A stretch of DNA of 64,000 nucleotides from Jiella soli (GTDB lineage Bacteria > Pseudomonadota > Alphaproteobacteria > Rhizobiales > Rhizobiaceae). The DNA is taken from contig NZ_JAJAVB010000027.1 of the NCBI RefSeq assembly GCF_020615385.1, forward strand, positions 1 through 64,000, written 5' to 3'. Made by a program: the position numbers and the translations under genes. This document shows positions 35,443 through 44,440 of this stretch, piece by piece. The notes beneath the pieces are model-generated. The model was not told the DNA's origin and did no database searches. It saw only the letters and a program-made list of their open reading frames with translations. Position 1 is the stretch's first letter. Each line of letters begins with the position of its first letter.

Positions 35443-36234
35443 TTGAGCGTCATCGACAGACTTCTGCAGGATGGGGACCCCGCTCCATTCGGGACCGAGA
35501 ACGGGGACGGCCGATTCCCCATTCTCTTCGCATCAGACCACGCCGGCCGCGCCATTCCGAAGGCGCTCGGGCGGCTCGGCCTCGACGAGGTGGCGCTCGC
35601 CCGCCACGTCGCCTACGACATCGGCATCTACGGCGTGACGACGCGGCTCGCGAAGACGCTCGACGCGACCTACGTCTTCCAGCCCTATTCGCGCCTGGTG
35701 ATCGACTGCAACCGCCGGCCCGGCAATGCCCAGTCGGTCCTCGCGGTCAGCGACGGCACCACGGTTCCCGGCAACGAAGGCATCGAGCCCGCCGCGGTGG
35801 AGGCGCGCCGCCGCGAGATCCTCGAGCCCTATCATCGCGAGATCGAGCGGGTGCTCGCCGACCGGCAGGCACGCGCGCAGCCGACGGCGCTGTTCGCGAT
35901 GCACAGCTGCACGCCGCTGTTCGGCGGCGAGACAGGCCCCCGGCCCTGGCATATCGGCGTCCTCGCCAACCGGGACTGGCGGATCGGCGACGCGCTGATC
36001 GAGATCCTGACCAAGGAGACCGACCTCTGCGTCGGCCGCAACCAGCCCTACAGCGTCGACGAGGAATCCGACTACACGATACCGCTGCACGCGGAAGCGA
36101 ACGGCCTTCCCTATGTCGAGATCGAGATCCGGCAGGACCTAATCGGCGACGAGGCCGGTCAGCGCGAATGGGCGGAGCTGTGCGCCTCGGTCTTTCCGCG
36201 GGCGCTCGAGCGCTCGGGCGTGGTCGCCGCGTGA
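35443..36234 (+). CDS. N-formylglutamate amidohydrolase-family protein
   Basis: A 263-residue zinc-type amidohydrolase of the FGase family. Signatures are ILFASDHAGRAIP (metal-binding DHAG), DIGIYGVTTRLAKTL, RLVIDCNRRPG, LFAMHSCTPLF and YVEIEIRQDLI. Known members release formate from N-formylglutamate or similar N-acyl amino acids. The start is TTG 35443, supported by GGGAGG upstream. There are no other histidine-degradation genes nearby, so the role is probably not histidine catabolism. Its stop overlaps the RpiR start (GTGA). Confidence 0.87.
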   Translation: MSVIDRLLQDGDPAPFGTENGDGRFPILFASDHAGRAIPKALGRLGLDEVALARHVAYDIGIYGVTTRLAKTLDATYVFQPYSRLVIDCNRRPGNAQSVLAVSDGTTVPGNEGIEPAAVEARRREILEPYHREIERVLADRQARAQPTALFAMHSCTPLFGGETGPRPWHIGVLANRDWRIGDALIEILTKETDLCVGRNQPYSVDEESDYTIPLHAEANGLPYVEIEIRQDLIGDEAGQREWAELCASVFPRALERSGVVAA

Positions 36235-37121
36235 GCAAGGACGCTTCCGCTCCACCTGTCGATCCGGCGGATGTGCCGTCGATCCAGGAGCGGGTGCGGC
36301 AGGCCCTGCCCGACTTCACCGAGGCCGAGGGCCGCGTCGCCCATGCGCTGCTCGGGGATTACCCGGTCGCCGGCCTGGAGACGGTCGCAAAGCTCGCGCG
36401 GCGCGCCGGCACCAGCGGGCCGACCATCCTGCGCTTCGTCGGCCGGCTGGGCTTTGCGAGCTACGCCGCCTTCCAGGAGGCGCTGCGCAGCGAGATCCAC
36501 ACCCGCCTGCAGGGGCCGCTGTCGCGCTACTCCTCGCTGCGGCGGGACGACGAGGCCGACCTCACCCGCCAGGTCTCGGAGGCCCTGCGCCGCAACATCG
36601 AGGGAGCCGCGCGCAACACCTCGCCGGAGGATCTTGCCGCCATCGTGGATCAGCTCTGCGATCCCGGCCGCAACGCCTTCTTCCTCGGCGGCCGGTTCAG
36701 CTGGATGCTCGCCTCCTATTTCCACCACTACCTGCGCGAGCTGAGGCCCGGAGCCCGCATCATCCGCGATTCGAGCGCCGCCTGGGCCGACTACCTCCTC
36801 GACGTTAGGGCCGGCGACGTCCTCGTCGTGTTCGACTTCCGCCGCTATCAAAACGACGTCCTCGAATTCGCACGGGGAGCGTCGGCGCAGGGCGCGTCCG
36901 TCGTCCTCGTCACCGACGTCTGGTACTCGCCGATCGCCGCCTTCGCCGACTATGCGATCGCCTGCCCCGTCGGCATACCCAGCGCCTTCGACAGCGGCGT
37001 CAGCGGCCTCGCCATCGTCGAGATGCTGGTTGCCGGCGTGGTGGAAAAGCTCGGCGAGACGGCGAAGGACCGGATCGCCGCCCTCGAAACTTTGCGCAAA
37101 ACCTACAATCTCGGAGACTGA
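36231..37121 (+). CDS. RpiR/MurR-family transcriptional regulator
   Basis: A 296-residue regulator: N-terminal RpiR helix-turn-helix (LTEAEGRVAHALL-like, LARRAGTSGPTILRFVGRLG, then FASYAAFQEALRSEI) and a C-terminal SIS domain (FFLGGRFSWMLASYFHHYL, GDVLVVFDFRRYQND). SIS domains usually bind phosphosugars, which is unusual beside amide hydrolases. GTG 36231 overlaps the upstream stop. It is the probable regulator of this cluster through the direct repeats at 30667-30707. Confidence 0.88.
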   Translation: MSKDASAPPVDPADVPSIQERVRQALPDFTEAEGRVAHALLGDYPVAGLETVAKLARRAGTSGPTILRFVGRLGFASYAAFQEALRSEIHTRLQGPLSRYSSLRRDDEADLTRQVSEALRRNIEGAARNTSPEDLAAIVDQLCDPGRNAFFLGGRFSWMLASYFHHYLRELRPGARIIRDSSAAWADYLLDVRAGDVLVVFDFRRYQNDVLEFARGASAQGASVVLVTDVWYSPIAAFADYAIACPVGIPSAFDSGVSGLAIVEMLVAGVVEKLGETAKDRIAALETLRKTYNLGD

Positions 37122-37175
37122 CGATGCCGCCGCGCCGATTCGATCCCGTGCAAAGCCAGCCGAAGCGAGGCCGCC

Positions 37176-38492
37176 ATGCTGCGTGAACCGATGACGATGC
37201 TCTGCTACACGGACCTTTCCGGGGCGGTCCGCGGCAAGGGATTTCCGACGCGGCTCCTGGAGAAGCGGCTGAAGAGCGGCATCGGCTGGACCCCGACCAA
37301 CCTCATGTTCACCGCGCTCGGGACGATCGCCGACTCCGTCTGGAGTTCGTTCGGCGACCTGACGCTGATGCCGGATCCGGAGACGCGGGTCGAGGTCGAC
37401 TTCGACGACGGCACGCCGGCCGAGCGCTTCTTCCTCTGCGACGTCGAGAACACCGACGGGACGCCCTGGGACTGCTGTCCGCGCACGCTCCTGAAGGACG
37501 CCGTGAAGGCGCTCCGCGACGAAACCGGCCTGGAACTGCGCGCCACGTTCGAGCACGAATTCGTCTATGCGGGCGCAAATTCTCGCACGGCCGACAATTA
37601 CGCGCTCGACGCCGTCCGCCGCCATGGCGCGTTCGGCGAGACGTTTCTCGCCGCCCTGGCGGCGGCGGGCCATCTCGCCGACAGCTACCTGCCGGAATTC
37701 GCTGCGGGACAGTTCGAGGTGACGGTGCCGCCGGCGCCCGCGCTCGCCGCCTGCGACGGCGCAGTCGTGCTCCGCGAGATGGCGCGGGCGACGGCGTGGC
37801 GGCTCGGCTCCTCCGTCAGCTTCTCGCCACGCCTGTCCCCGGAGGGTCTCGGCAGCGGCGTCCACATTCATTTCAGCCTGTGGGACGAGGCCGGCAATCC
37901 GGTCAGCCACGATGCCTCCCGCGCGCATGGCGTCGGCGAGAAGGCCGGAAATTTCCTCGCCGGCATCGTCAGCCACATGCCGGCGCTGCTCGCCTTCACC
38001 GCCCCCTCGCCCGTCTCCTATCTCCGCCTCGTCCCGCACGCCTGGACCGGAATCTGGTCGAACATCGGCGTGCGCGACCGCGAAGCCGGCATCCGGATCT
38101 GCCCGACCTTCGGGGGGTCGGAGGAGGCGATGGCGCGGCAGTTCAACTTCGAGTACCGCGCCGCGGACGCGACCGCCAATCCCTACCTCGCCCTCGCCGT
38201 CATCATCCGCGCCGGTCTGGCGGGGCTGAGGGACGGGTGCGCGATGCCGGAGCCGACGGTCGAGGAGGATCCGGAGGCGATGAGCGAAGAGGCGCGGCAG
38301 GCCCGCGGCATCGTCCGCCTGCCGTCCTCCGTCGATCAGGCCTTCGCCGCGCTCGAAGCGGACGAGACGGTGAAGAGCTTCCTGCCGAAGCCGCTGCTCG
38401 CCGCCTATCTCGCGAACAAGAGGGCGGAGTTCGAGATCGGCCGGACATGGACGCCCGAGGAAATCTGCCGGCGCTATGCCGAGGTCTACTGA
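37176..38492 (+). CDS. Glutamine-synthetase-family ligase (FluG/GlnT-like)
   Basis: A 438-residue member of the glutamine-synthetase superfamily. The N-terminal beta-grasp (YTDLSGAVRGKGFP) and catalytic signatures are in order: ATFEHEFVY, GQFEVTVPPAP, GSGVHIHFSLW, RLVPHAWTG, and FEYRAADATANPYLALAV. It should join the gamma-carboxyl of glutamate (or a related acid) to an amine with ATP. Sequence and context argue against housekeeping GlnA: it lies in a catabolic cluster and has a divergent N-terminus. Candidates include gamma-glutamyl-amine ligases. ATG 37176 has GAGG upstream. Confidence 0.86.
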   Translation: MLREPMTMLCYTDLSGAVRGKGFPTRLLEKRLKSGIGWTPTNLMFTALGTIADSVWSSFGDLTLMPDPETRVEVDFDDGTPAERFFLCDVENTDGTPWDCCPRTLLKDAVKALRDETGLELRATFEHEFVYAGANSRTADNYALDAVRRHGAFGETFLAALAAAGHLADSYLPEFAAGQFEVTVPPAPALAACDGAVVLREMARATAWRLGSSVSFSPRLSPEGLGSGVHIHFSLWDEAGNPVSHDASRAHGVGEKAGNFLAGIVSHMPALLAFTAPSPVSYLRLVPHAWTGIWSNIGVRDREAGIRICPTFGGSEEAMARQFNFEYRAADATANPYLALAVIIRAGLAGLRDGCAMPEPTVEEDPEAMSEEARQARGIVRLPSSVDQAFAALEADETVKSFLPKPLLAAYLANKRAEFEIGRTWTPEEICRRYAEVY

Positions 38493-38518
38493 ACGAAGCG
38501 GCGAGAGGAGCGCGGACC

Positions 38519-39259
38519 ATGGGTAAGCTCGACCGACGGATCGCCGTGGTCACCGGGGCCGCGACGGGACTCGGGCGCGGCATTGCCGAACTCTATGCGA
38601 GCGAGGGCGCAGAAATCGTGATCGTCGATCGCAACGGGCAAGGCGCCGAGCGCGTGGCCGCGGCGATCCGCGCCACCGGCCGGCGCAGCCTCGCCCTCGA
38701 GGCGGATGTCGGCGACGAGGAATCCGTCGATCGGGCGTTCCGGAGGGTGGCGGAGGAGTTCGGCGCGCCGGACATTCTGGTCAACAATGCCGGCATCGTC
38801 ACCGTTTCGCTGCTGGAGGACATGGCGACGGCGACCTTCGACGAGATGATCCGGATCGACCTCAAGAGCGTCTTCCTGTGCACCCGCGCGGTGCTGCCGG
38901 CGATGCGGGCGAAGGGCTACGGCCGGATCGTCAACATCGCCTCGCAGATCGCCTACAAGGGCGCCGAGGGCATGACGCACTACGCGGCGGCCAAGGCGGG
39001 GGTCGTCGGGCTGACCCGTTCGCTGGCCTACGAGGTGACGCGGCACGGCATCGCCGTCAACGCGATCTGCCCCGGCCCGATCGACACCGACATGAAGCTG
39101 CCGCCGGAATGGGCGGCGAAGAAGCAGTCTGAGCTGGTGATCGGCCGGCAGGGCACGGTGGGCGAGGTCGCGCCGACCGCGCTTCTCCTCGCCTGCGAGG
39201 ACGCCGCCTTCTATGTCGGCGCGACGTTCCATCCGAACGGCGGCGACATCATGGTCTAG
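38519..39259 (+). CDS. Short-chain dehydrogenase/reductase (FabG-like)
   Basis: A 246-residue classical SDR: cofactor motif TGAATGLGRGIA, NNAG (LVNNAGIVTV), catalytic Ser in NIASQIAYKG and YAAAK (HYAAAKAGVVGLT), PG motif ICPGPIDTDM. Asp in IVIVDRNG after beta-2 favours NAD(H). A strong ribosome site (GAGAGGAG) precedes ATG 38519. It is cotranscribed with the glutamine-synthetase-like gene and the RraA-like gene; it likely oxidises a hydroxyl intermediate of the pathway. Confidence 0.88.
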   Translation: MGKLDRRIAVVTGAATGLGRGIAELYASEGAEIVIVDRNGQGAERVAAAIRATGRRSLALEADVGDEESVDRAFRRVAEEFGAPDILVNNAGIVTVSLLEDMATATFDEMIRIDLKSVFLCTRAVLPAMRAKGYGRIVNIASQIAYKGAEGMTHYAAAKAGVVGLTRSLAYEVTRHGIAVNAICPGPIDTDMKLPPEWAAKKQSELVIGRQGTVGEVAPTALLLACEDAAFYVGATFHPNGGDIMV

Positions 39260-39337
39260 GGCCGCGCGCCCTCCGGTCGCTTAACCGGTTCCCGACCGCC
39301 GAGCCGCATCCTCCGATATCCGCCAGGAAGACCTCGC

Positions 39338-40099
39338 ATGACCGATCGCAGCGAAATCGCCAAACGCCTGAAGGACATCCCGACGACGCTCGCGGCGGAT
39401 ATCCTGAAGGACGAGGCCCTCTTCGAGCGCAGCGTATCCGGCCTCGCGCCGATGACGGCGGGCTCCGGACGGTTCGCCGGCACGGTGCGGACGATCGCCT
39501 TCCTGCCCGGACGGCCGGAGCTGCGCGGGCGGGCGGGGCCGCCGCTGAACTTCTCGGCGATCGACGCGCTGGAGCCCGGCGAGGTGCTGGTGCTTGCCGC
39601 CGGCGGCTCGATGCGCGGCGCGATCCTCGGCGACATGCTGGCGACGCGGGCGCATGAGCGGGGCGCAGCCGGCGCCGTCGTCGACGGCGCGGTCCGAGAC
39701 CTCGCCGGCATGGAGGAGGCGCGGCTCCCGGTCTTCGCCCGCGGCGTCGCGCCGATGGCCGCTCATGCGACGCTGGTGCCGGTCGCGGTGAACACGCAGG
39801 TCCGGTTCGGCGACGTCGCCGTTCTGCCGGACGACTGGGTGCTCGCCGACGAGGACGGCGTCCTCGTCCTGCCGCTCTCTCTGGTCGAGCGCCTGATCGA
39901 GCGCCACGCGGCGGCCTCGGTGAAGGAGCGGTTCTCGCGCCAGCTCCTGCTTGCCGGCTTCGCCCTTGCCGAGGTCTTCCCCCTGCCGGCCGCGCTGGAG
40001 CCGTTCCTGAAGGACTTCGCCAAGACCGAAAGAGTGCCGACGGCCGAGACCGTGAGGCAGGCGATCGGCGACCGGTCGCCTGCCCGCCATCCGAAGTGA
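39338..40099 (+). CDS. RraA-like protein (HMG aldolase / oxaloacetate decarboxylase family)
   Basis: A 253-residue RraA-fold protein with an N-terminal helical part, active-site loop GGSMRGAILGDMLATRAHER, metal/substrate motif GAVVDGAVRDLAGM, and PVAVNTQVRFGDVAVLPDDW. Many RraA-like enzymes are divalent-metal aldolases or decarboxylases for 2-keto acids such as 4-hydroxy-4-methyl-2-oxoglutarate, which suggests a carbon-carbon cleavage step here. The C-terminus is longer than in RraA itself. It ends just before the second cysteine hydrolase. Confidence 0.85.
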   Translation: MTDRSEIAKRLKDIPTTLAADILKDEALFERSVSGLAPMTAGSGRFAGTVRTIAFLPGRPELRGRAGPPLNFSAIDALEPGEVLVLAAGGSMRGAILGDMLATRAHERGAAGAVVDGAVRDLAGMEEARLPVFARGVAPMAAHATLVPVAVNTQVRFGDVAVLPDDWVLADEDGVLVLPLSLVERLIERHAAASVKERFSRQLLLAGFALAEVFPLPAALEPFLKDFAKTERVPTAETVRQAIGDRSPARHPK

Positions 40100-40125
40100 C
40101 CCGCCGCCAGCCGAAGAGGCCGCCC

Positions 40126-40773
40126 ATGCAACGCCCCGAAGACGCAGCCCTCAGCCGCAAACGCCCGTTCGACCCCAAGCGCACCTGCCTGCTCCTGATC
40201 GACACCCAGAACTACGTCTGGAACGAAGAGGTGGCGGCCCGCCTGCCCGAATTCGACCGCACGGTCCGCAGCAGCGTGATCCCGAACCTGCAGCGCCTGA
40301 TCGCCGGCTTCCGCGAGGCCGGCGCCGAGGTGATGTACACGGTGATGGAGAACCTCACCCGCGACGGGCGCGACCGCAGCCTGGACTACAAGCTGTCGAA
40401 CTTCTTCATCGCGAAGGGCTCCTGGGAGGCGAAGGTGTTCGAAGCCGTCGCACCCGGCGAGGACGATATCGTCCTGCCGAAGACCTCGTCCGGCGTCTTC
40501 AACTCGACCAATATCGAATACCTGCTGCGCAACATCGGCATCGACACGCTGGTGATCACCGGCTTCCTCACCGACCAATGCGTCGACCATACCGTGCGGG
40601 ACGCCGCCGATCGCGGCTTCTATCCGGTCTGCATCTCCGACGCCTGCGCCACTCATTCAGAGGCAAGGCACCGCAACGCCCTCGCCGCCTTCGCCGGCTA
40701 TTGCCGCACGCTGACCACCGAGGAGCTTCTTGCGGAGCTTCCGGGATCGCAGGGTTCGCGCTCCTCCGGATAA
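40126..40773 (+). CDS. Isochorismatase-like cysteine hydrolase (paralogue 2)
   Basis: A 215-residue paralogue of the enzyme at 29946. The triad is Asp in LLLIDTQNYVWN, Lys in VLPKTSSGVFNSTN and Cys in FLTDQCVDHTVRDA. ATG 40126 follows AAGAGG; a GTG at 40096, overlapping the RraA stop, is less likely. It is the last gene of the Liv-to-hydrolase run and meets the convergent M20 peptidase gene. Two divergent copies in one cluster suggest successive or stereo-distinct amide cleavages. Confidence 0.87.
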   Translation: MQRPEDAALSRKRPFDPKRTCLLLIDTQNYVWNEEVAARLPEFDRTVRSSVIPNLQRLIAGFREAGAEVMYTVMENLTRDGRDRSLDYKLSNFFIAKGSWEAKVFEAVAPGEDDIVLPKTSSGVFNSTNIEYLLRNIGIDTLVITGFLTDQCVDHTVRDAADRGFYPVCISDACATHSEARHRNALAAFAGYCRTLTTEELLAELPGSQGSRSSG

Positions 40774-40888
40774 GCCGCCGGGAAGCCGGTTCCGCCAGCC
40801 ACAGCCGCGGCGGAGGTTGGGGCCTGCCACCGCCGCCGCGCCGGCCCTGGTGGCCTCGCCTCGGCGCGTGTCGGGCGGGAGCCGGCCT

Positions 40889-42043
40889 TCAGTCCGCCAA
40901 GCGGCTCAGCATCAGATTGGCGAGGAGCGCCGTGCGGGCGGCGAGCGAGTCCGTCAGGATATGCTCGGAGTGCGTATGGGCGCCGGCGCCGTCGGCGCCG
41001 AGACCGTCGAGCGTCGGCACGCCCATCGCCGCGGTGAAATTGCCGTCCGAGCCCCCGCCCGTCACCTGTCCCTTCAGGTCGAGGCCGAGATCCCTGCCGA
41101 GGGCCGCCGCCTTGTCGAACAGGCGCCGGGCCGCGGCGCTCTGGGTGAAGGGCGGCCGGTTGAGGCCGCCGGCGACCTCGATCGCGATGTCCGGATCGCT
41201 CGGGGCGAGCCCCTCGACGATGGCGAGGATCTCGGCCGCCGCCTCGGCGTCCGGAAGGCGGATGTCGACGGCAAGCCGGCATTCGGCGGGAACCACGTTG
41301 CGCCCGGTGCCGCCCTGGATGGTGCCGACGGTGACGGTGACGCCGCGGGCCGGATCGTTCAGCGCCTCCAGCTGCAGCACCAGCCTGGCAGCCTCGCGGA
41401 TCGCACTCCGCCCGTCCTGCGGCCGCGTGCCGGCATGCGAGGCGCGGCCGGTGACGAGGATGTCGATCATGGCGACGCCCTTGCGGGCGACGACGATCTG
41501 GCCGCCGTCGCGCGCCGGCTCGACGACGAGGACATGGGAGGCTCGCTTGGCCGCCGCCTCGATCAGCGGACGCGAACTCTTGCTGCCCACCTCCTCGTCG
41601 GAAACGAGGAGGATCTCCACCGGCGGCAATTCCGCTCCGGCCCGCTTCGCGGCGAGTTCCAGCGCGTGGAGCGCCATCAGCGCCCCCGACTTCATGTCGT
41701 AGATGCCGGGACCGAAGATCCGCCCGTCCGTCTCGCGCCAGGGCAGATCCCGCTCCAGCGTGCCGACGGGATGGACCGTGTCGAGATGGGCGAGGATCAG
41801 CAGCCGGTCGGCGTCGGCCTCGGGATCAAAGGTAACGGAGAGAATGTCGCCATAGCCCATCGTGCCGGCGGTCCGCCGGACGGAAAGTCCGTTGGCGCGC
41901 GCCCGATCGGCGACCCGGTCGGCGAGGCGATTGACGCGCTGCGGCTCGCGGGACGGCGTCTCGATCTCCACCCAGGCCCGCAGCTCGGTGAGGAAGGCGC
42001 CAAGGTCGATATCGGTCGCGGCGAAGAGCGAGGCGCCGGTCAT
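40889..42043 (-). CDS. M20-family metallopeptidase (carboxypeptidase G2/ArgE/DapE-like)
   Basis: A 384-residue di-zinc amidohydrolase. Metal ligands are recognisable as His in LILAHLDTVHPVGT, bridging Asp in FGPGIYDMKSG, the EE pair in VSDEEVGSKSS, Glu in LVVEPARDG and the late His in GAHTHSEHI. The dimerisation domain is in the middle (SHAGTRPQDGRSAI). It resembles carboxypeptidase G2-like enzymes that remove a C-terminal residue or acyl group. It overlaps the penicillin-acylase gene by 4 bases and is the last gene of the Dpp operon. Confidence 0.9.
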   Translation of the reverse strand: MTGASLFAATDIDLGAFLTELRAWVEIETPSREPQRVNRLADRVADRARANGLSVRRTAGTMGYGDILSVTFDPEADADRLLILAHLDTVHPVGTLERDLPWRETDGRIFGPGIYDMKSGALMALHALELAAKRAGAELPPVEILLVSDEEVGSKSSRPLIEAAAKRASHVLVVEPARDGGQIVVARKGVAMIDILVTGRASHAGTRPQDGRSAIREAARLVLQLEALNDPARGVTVTVGTIQGGTGRNVVPAECRLAVDIRLPDAEAAAEILAIVEGLAPSDPDIAIEVAGGLNRPPFTQSAAARRLFDKAAALGRDLGLDLKGQVTGGGSDGNFTAAMGVPTLDGLGADGAGAHTHSEHILTDSLAARTALLANLMLSRLAD

Positions 42044-44433
42044 GCGCCGCGCTCCGCGAGACCGGCCGGAACGAGCTGGATCAGCATTTGCGTTTCCTCG
42101 GCAATGCGCGACTCGCTGTAGAGGAGCGGGACGTAGCCGCCGGTCGCCCAGAGCGGGGCGAGATCGCCGTAATGGGGCGAAGCGGGGTCGCCGGACTGGC
42201 CCGGCGCGTTGACGCAGATGCTCGCGTCCCAGTCGCCGACATCCATCACGAGGCGCACCGAGGCGCCGGCGATCACCCGGAAGTCGGACATGCGATAGCC
42301 GGCATGCATCGGGGTCGAGCGGCTGCCGCCGAGCGGCAGCGGGCCGACGTCCCATCCGGCCTCGCCCTCTTTTCTCAGAGACGTCGCGGCGTGCTCGAAA
42401 TAGGCCTGGTGGAGATCGCCCCAGCGCCAGCCTGCCGGATCCTCGCCGAGGCGCCTGCGGCAGTCGGCGAAGGCGGCGGCGAGCGTCTCTGCGAGCATAT
42501 GGTCGCGGGCCGCAATCGGCTCCGAACCGAAGCGCGCGTCCGGCGCCTCCAAGAGGGCCAGCAGGCTCTCGGCATGCCCCGGCTGGAGCAGCGCCCGGAC
42601 CTTGGCATCCGGCGCCATCTTCGCCAGCAGCGCCGGCCGCAGATGCTTCATCCACCAGACTTCGAACAGCGCCGCCTCGGCGCTGCCTGCCGCGAGTGCG
42701 CCGTCCCAGCCGGCAAGGAGGTCGAGCGCCGCCGCCGCGTCCCCCGTGGCTCCGGCCTTCACCCCGTCCGATGTCAACAGCCGGGACAGCCGGACCGCCG
42801 GCAGCGAGACGACATCGTTCTGCAGCCGGCCCGCGGCTTCCAGCGAATGCGCGGGGTCTTCGCGCAGGACGGCCTTGATCCGCTCGGCCCGGCTCGGCTC
42901 GACCCATTCATAGCCGATGCCCGGCGCATCCGATGCGCGGTCGCCAGGCAGGTTCATCTCGTTGGCGGTCGCGACGAAACCCTCGGCCGGATTGACGAGA
43001 TGCGGCAGGTCCTTCGCCGGCAGGAACCCGTCCCATTCGTGGCTGCCGTCGCCCGGCACCGGCAGGAGGCCGTTCCAGTTGCGCCGGACCGGCGTGAAAC
43101 CGGCGGCATACCAGGCGACGTCGCCGGTGGTGTCGGCGCAGACATGGTTGACCGAGGGCGTCCCCCAATGCGTGAGGGCCGCGCCGAAATCGGCGACGCT
43201 CCCGGCCCGCATGGCCGAGAGGCTGCCGAGATAGGCCGAGGCGCCGGGCTCCAGCCAGACCGAGCGGACGGCGACCGCCCGCTGCCTCACACGGTCCTCG
43301 TGAAGCACCGGGCCATGCCGGGTGAAGGAGAGCGTCAGGTCCTGCGGCTCATGTCCCTTGACGTCGAAGCTCTCGCGGATGCGGCGGAACGGCTCGAACC
43401 CGTCGCGATAGCGGTAACGGTCCGGATCGCCGGCCTTGGTCTCGTAGACATAGACGTCCTCCTGGTCGGCGCCGAAGATCGTCAGGCCGAAGGCGGTGGT
43501 GCCGTTATGGCCGATCGAGATGCCGGGCGCCGAGGGCTCGCCCGCCCCGATCGCGTCGAAGCCGGGGGCGGTCAGGTGGACGAGGTAGCGCAGCGACGGG
43601 ACAGCCTGCGCCCGGTGCGGATCGGAGGCGACGATCGGCCGGCCGGTCGCGGTGCGCGAGCCGTGGACCACCCAGTTGTTCGAGCCCTCCTCCGTCGTCG
43701 CGCGGACGATGTCGCCGAGATCGGTCACCTCGGTCCAGCGCCAGGCCTCGTCCATCGTCGCGGCGAGGCGTTCGGTCTCGAAGGTCACCGGAGCGGTGGC
43801 GAGCTTGAACAGGCGCAGCGCTGCCATCGGCACATCGGCGAGGTCGAGGCCCGGTACCGCCGCCAGATTGGCCGGCGGGTCGATGCGGCTGCGCAGCGCG
43901 TCGGTCGCCGCGTCGCTCCGCGACAGGACATTCGCCCGGACGATCTCGGAGACGGCATTGCGGGTCAGGGCGTGGGTGCGGATACGCACGACGTCCTCCG
44001 CCTGCCAGCGCGCGGGGCGCGTGCCGAACAGCGAGAATTCCGGCGACAGCCGCGCAGGCTCGCGCTCGGTCAGCGCGACATAGGCGTTGATCCCCGCGGC
44101 GAAGGCCCGGCAGATCGCCTCGGCGTCCGCCGAATAGGCCGCCCATTCGGCGACCATGTCCCCGCGATAGAGGAAGTGCCGGGCGGCATGGTCCTGCGCC
44201 AGATAGCCGGGGCCGAAGTCGGCGGCGAGCAGGCCGAGCCCGCGCTTGCGCCACAGATCGATCTGCCAGAGGCGGTCGCGGGCGGCATTGAAGCCCTGGA
44301 GGAAGAAGAGGTCGGCCTCGCTGGCGGCCTTCAGATGCGGAATACCCCAGCGATCGACCCGGATCTCGGCGGCCTCGTAGAGACCGTCGACGGCGATCGC
44401 CTCGCTGTCGGCTCTGGCAGAGGGATCGGGCAT
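42040..44433 (-). CDS. Penicillin-acylase-family amidase (Ntn hydrolase), apparently cytoplasmic
   Basis: A 797-residue single-chain precursor. After an alpha region (IRVDRWGIPHLKAASEADLF, ARDRLWQIDLWRKRGLGLLA), the conserved autocleavage site and N-terminal Ser nucleophile of the beta chain is at about residue 251 (EEGSNNWVVHGSR). ASDPHR, HNGTTAFGLT and ATANEMNLPGD follow as usual. The family deacylates beta-lactams, acyl-homoserine lactones and N-acyl amides. Most members carry a signal peptide; this one begins MPDPSARADSEAIAVDG with no hydrophobic stretch. GAGG precedes ATG 44433. It acts together with the M20 peptidase. Confidence 0.9.
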   Translation of the reverse strand: MPDPSARADSEAIAVDGLYEAAEIRVDRWGIPHLKAASEADLFFLQGFNAARDRLWQIDLWRKRGLGLLAADFGPGYLAQDHAARHFLYRGDMVAEWAAYSADAEAICRAFAAGINAYVALTEREPARLSPEFSLFGTRPARWQAEDVVRIRTHALTRNAVSEIVRANVLSRSDAATDALRSRIDPPANLAAVPGLDLADVPMAALRLFKLATAPVTFETERLAATMDEAWRWTEVTDLGDIVRATTEEGSNNWVVHGSRTATGRPIVASDPHRAQAVPSLRYLVHLTAPGFDAIGAGEPSAPGISIGHNGTTAFGLTIFGADQEDVYVYETKAGDPDRYRYRDGFEPFRRIRESFDVKGHEPQDLTLSFTRHGPVLHEDRVRQRAVAVRSVWLEPGASAYLGSLSAMRAGSVADFGAALTHWGTPSVNHVCADTTGDVAWYAAGFTPVRRNWNGLLPVPGDGSHEWDGFLPAKDLPHLVNPAEGFVATANEMNLPGDRASDAPGIGYEWVEPSRAERIKAVLREDPAHSLEAAGRLQNDVVSLPAVRLSRLLTSDGVKAGATGDAAAALDLLAGWDGALAAGSAEAALFEVWWMKHLRPALLAKMAPDAKVRALLQPGHAESLLALLEAPDARFGSEPIAARDHMLAETLAAAFADCRRRLGEDPAGWRWGDLHQAYFEHAATSLRKEGEAGWDVGPLPLGGSRSTPMHAGYRMSDFRVIAGASVRLVMDVGDWDASICVNAPGQSGDPASPHYGDLAPLWATGGYVPLLYSESRIAEETQMLIQLVPAGLAERGA

Positions 44434-44440
44434 GCAGACC

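Noticed and set aside
35443-36234. Histidine-degradation (hut) role for the N-formylglutamate-amidohydrolase-like protein
   Set aside because: No hutH, hutU, hutI or hutF neighbours; the gene is embedded with a Liv transporter and amide hydrolases.
37176-38492. Gamma-glutamylmethylamide synthetase (GmaS) linking to methylamine use
   Set aside because: Tempting given the serine cycle, but the N-terminal sequence does not resemble GmaS and no mgs/mgd genes are adjacent.
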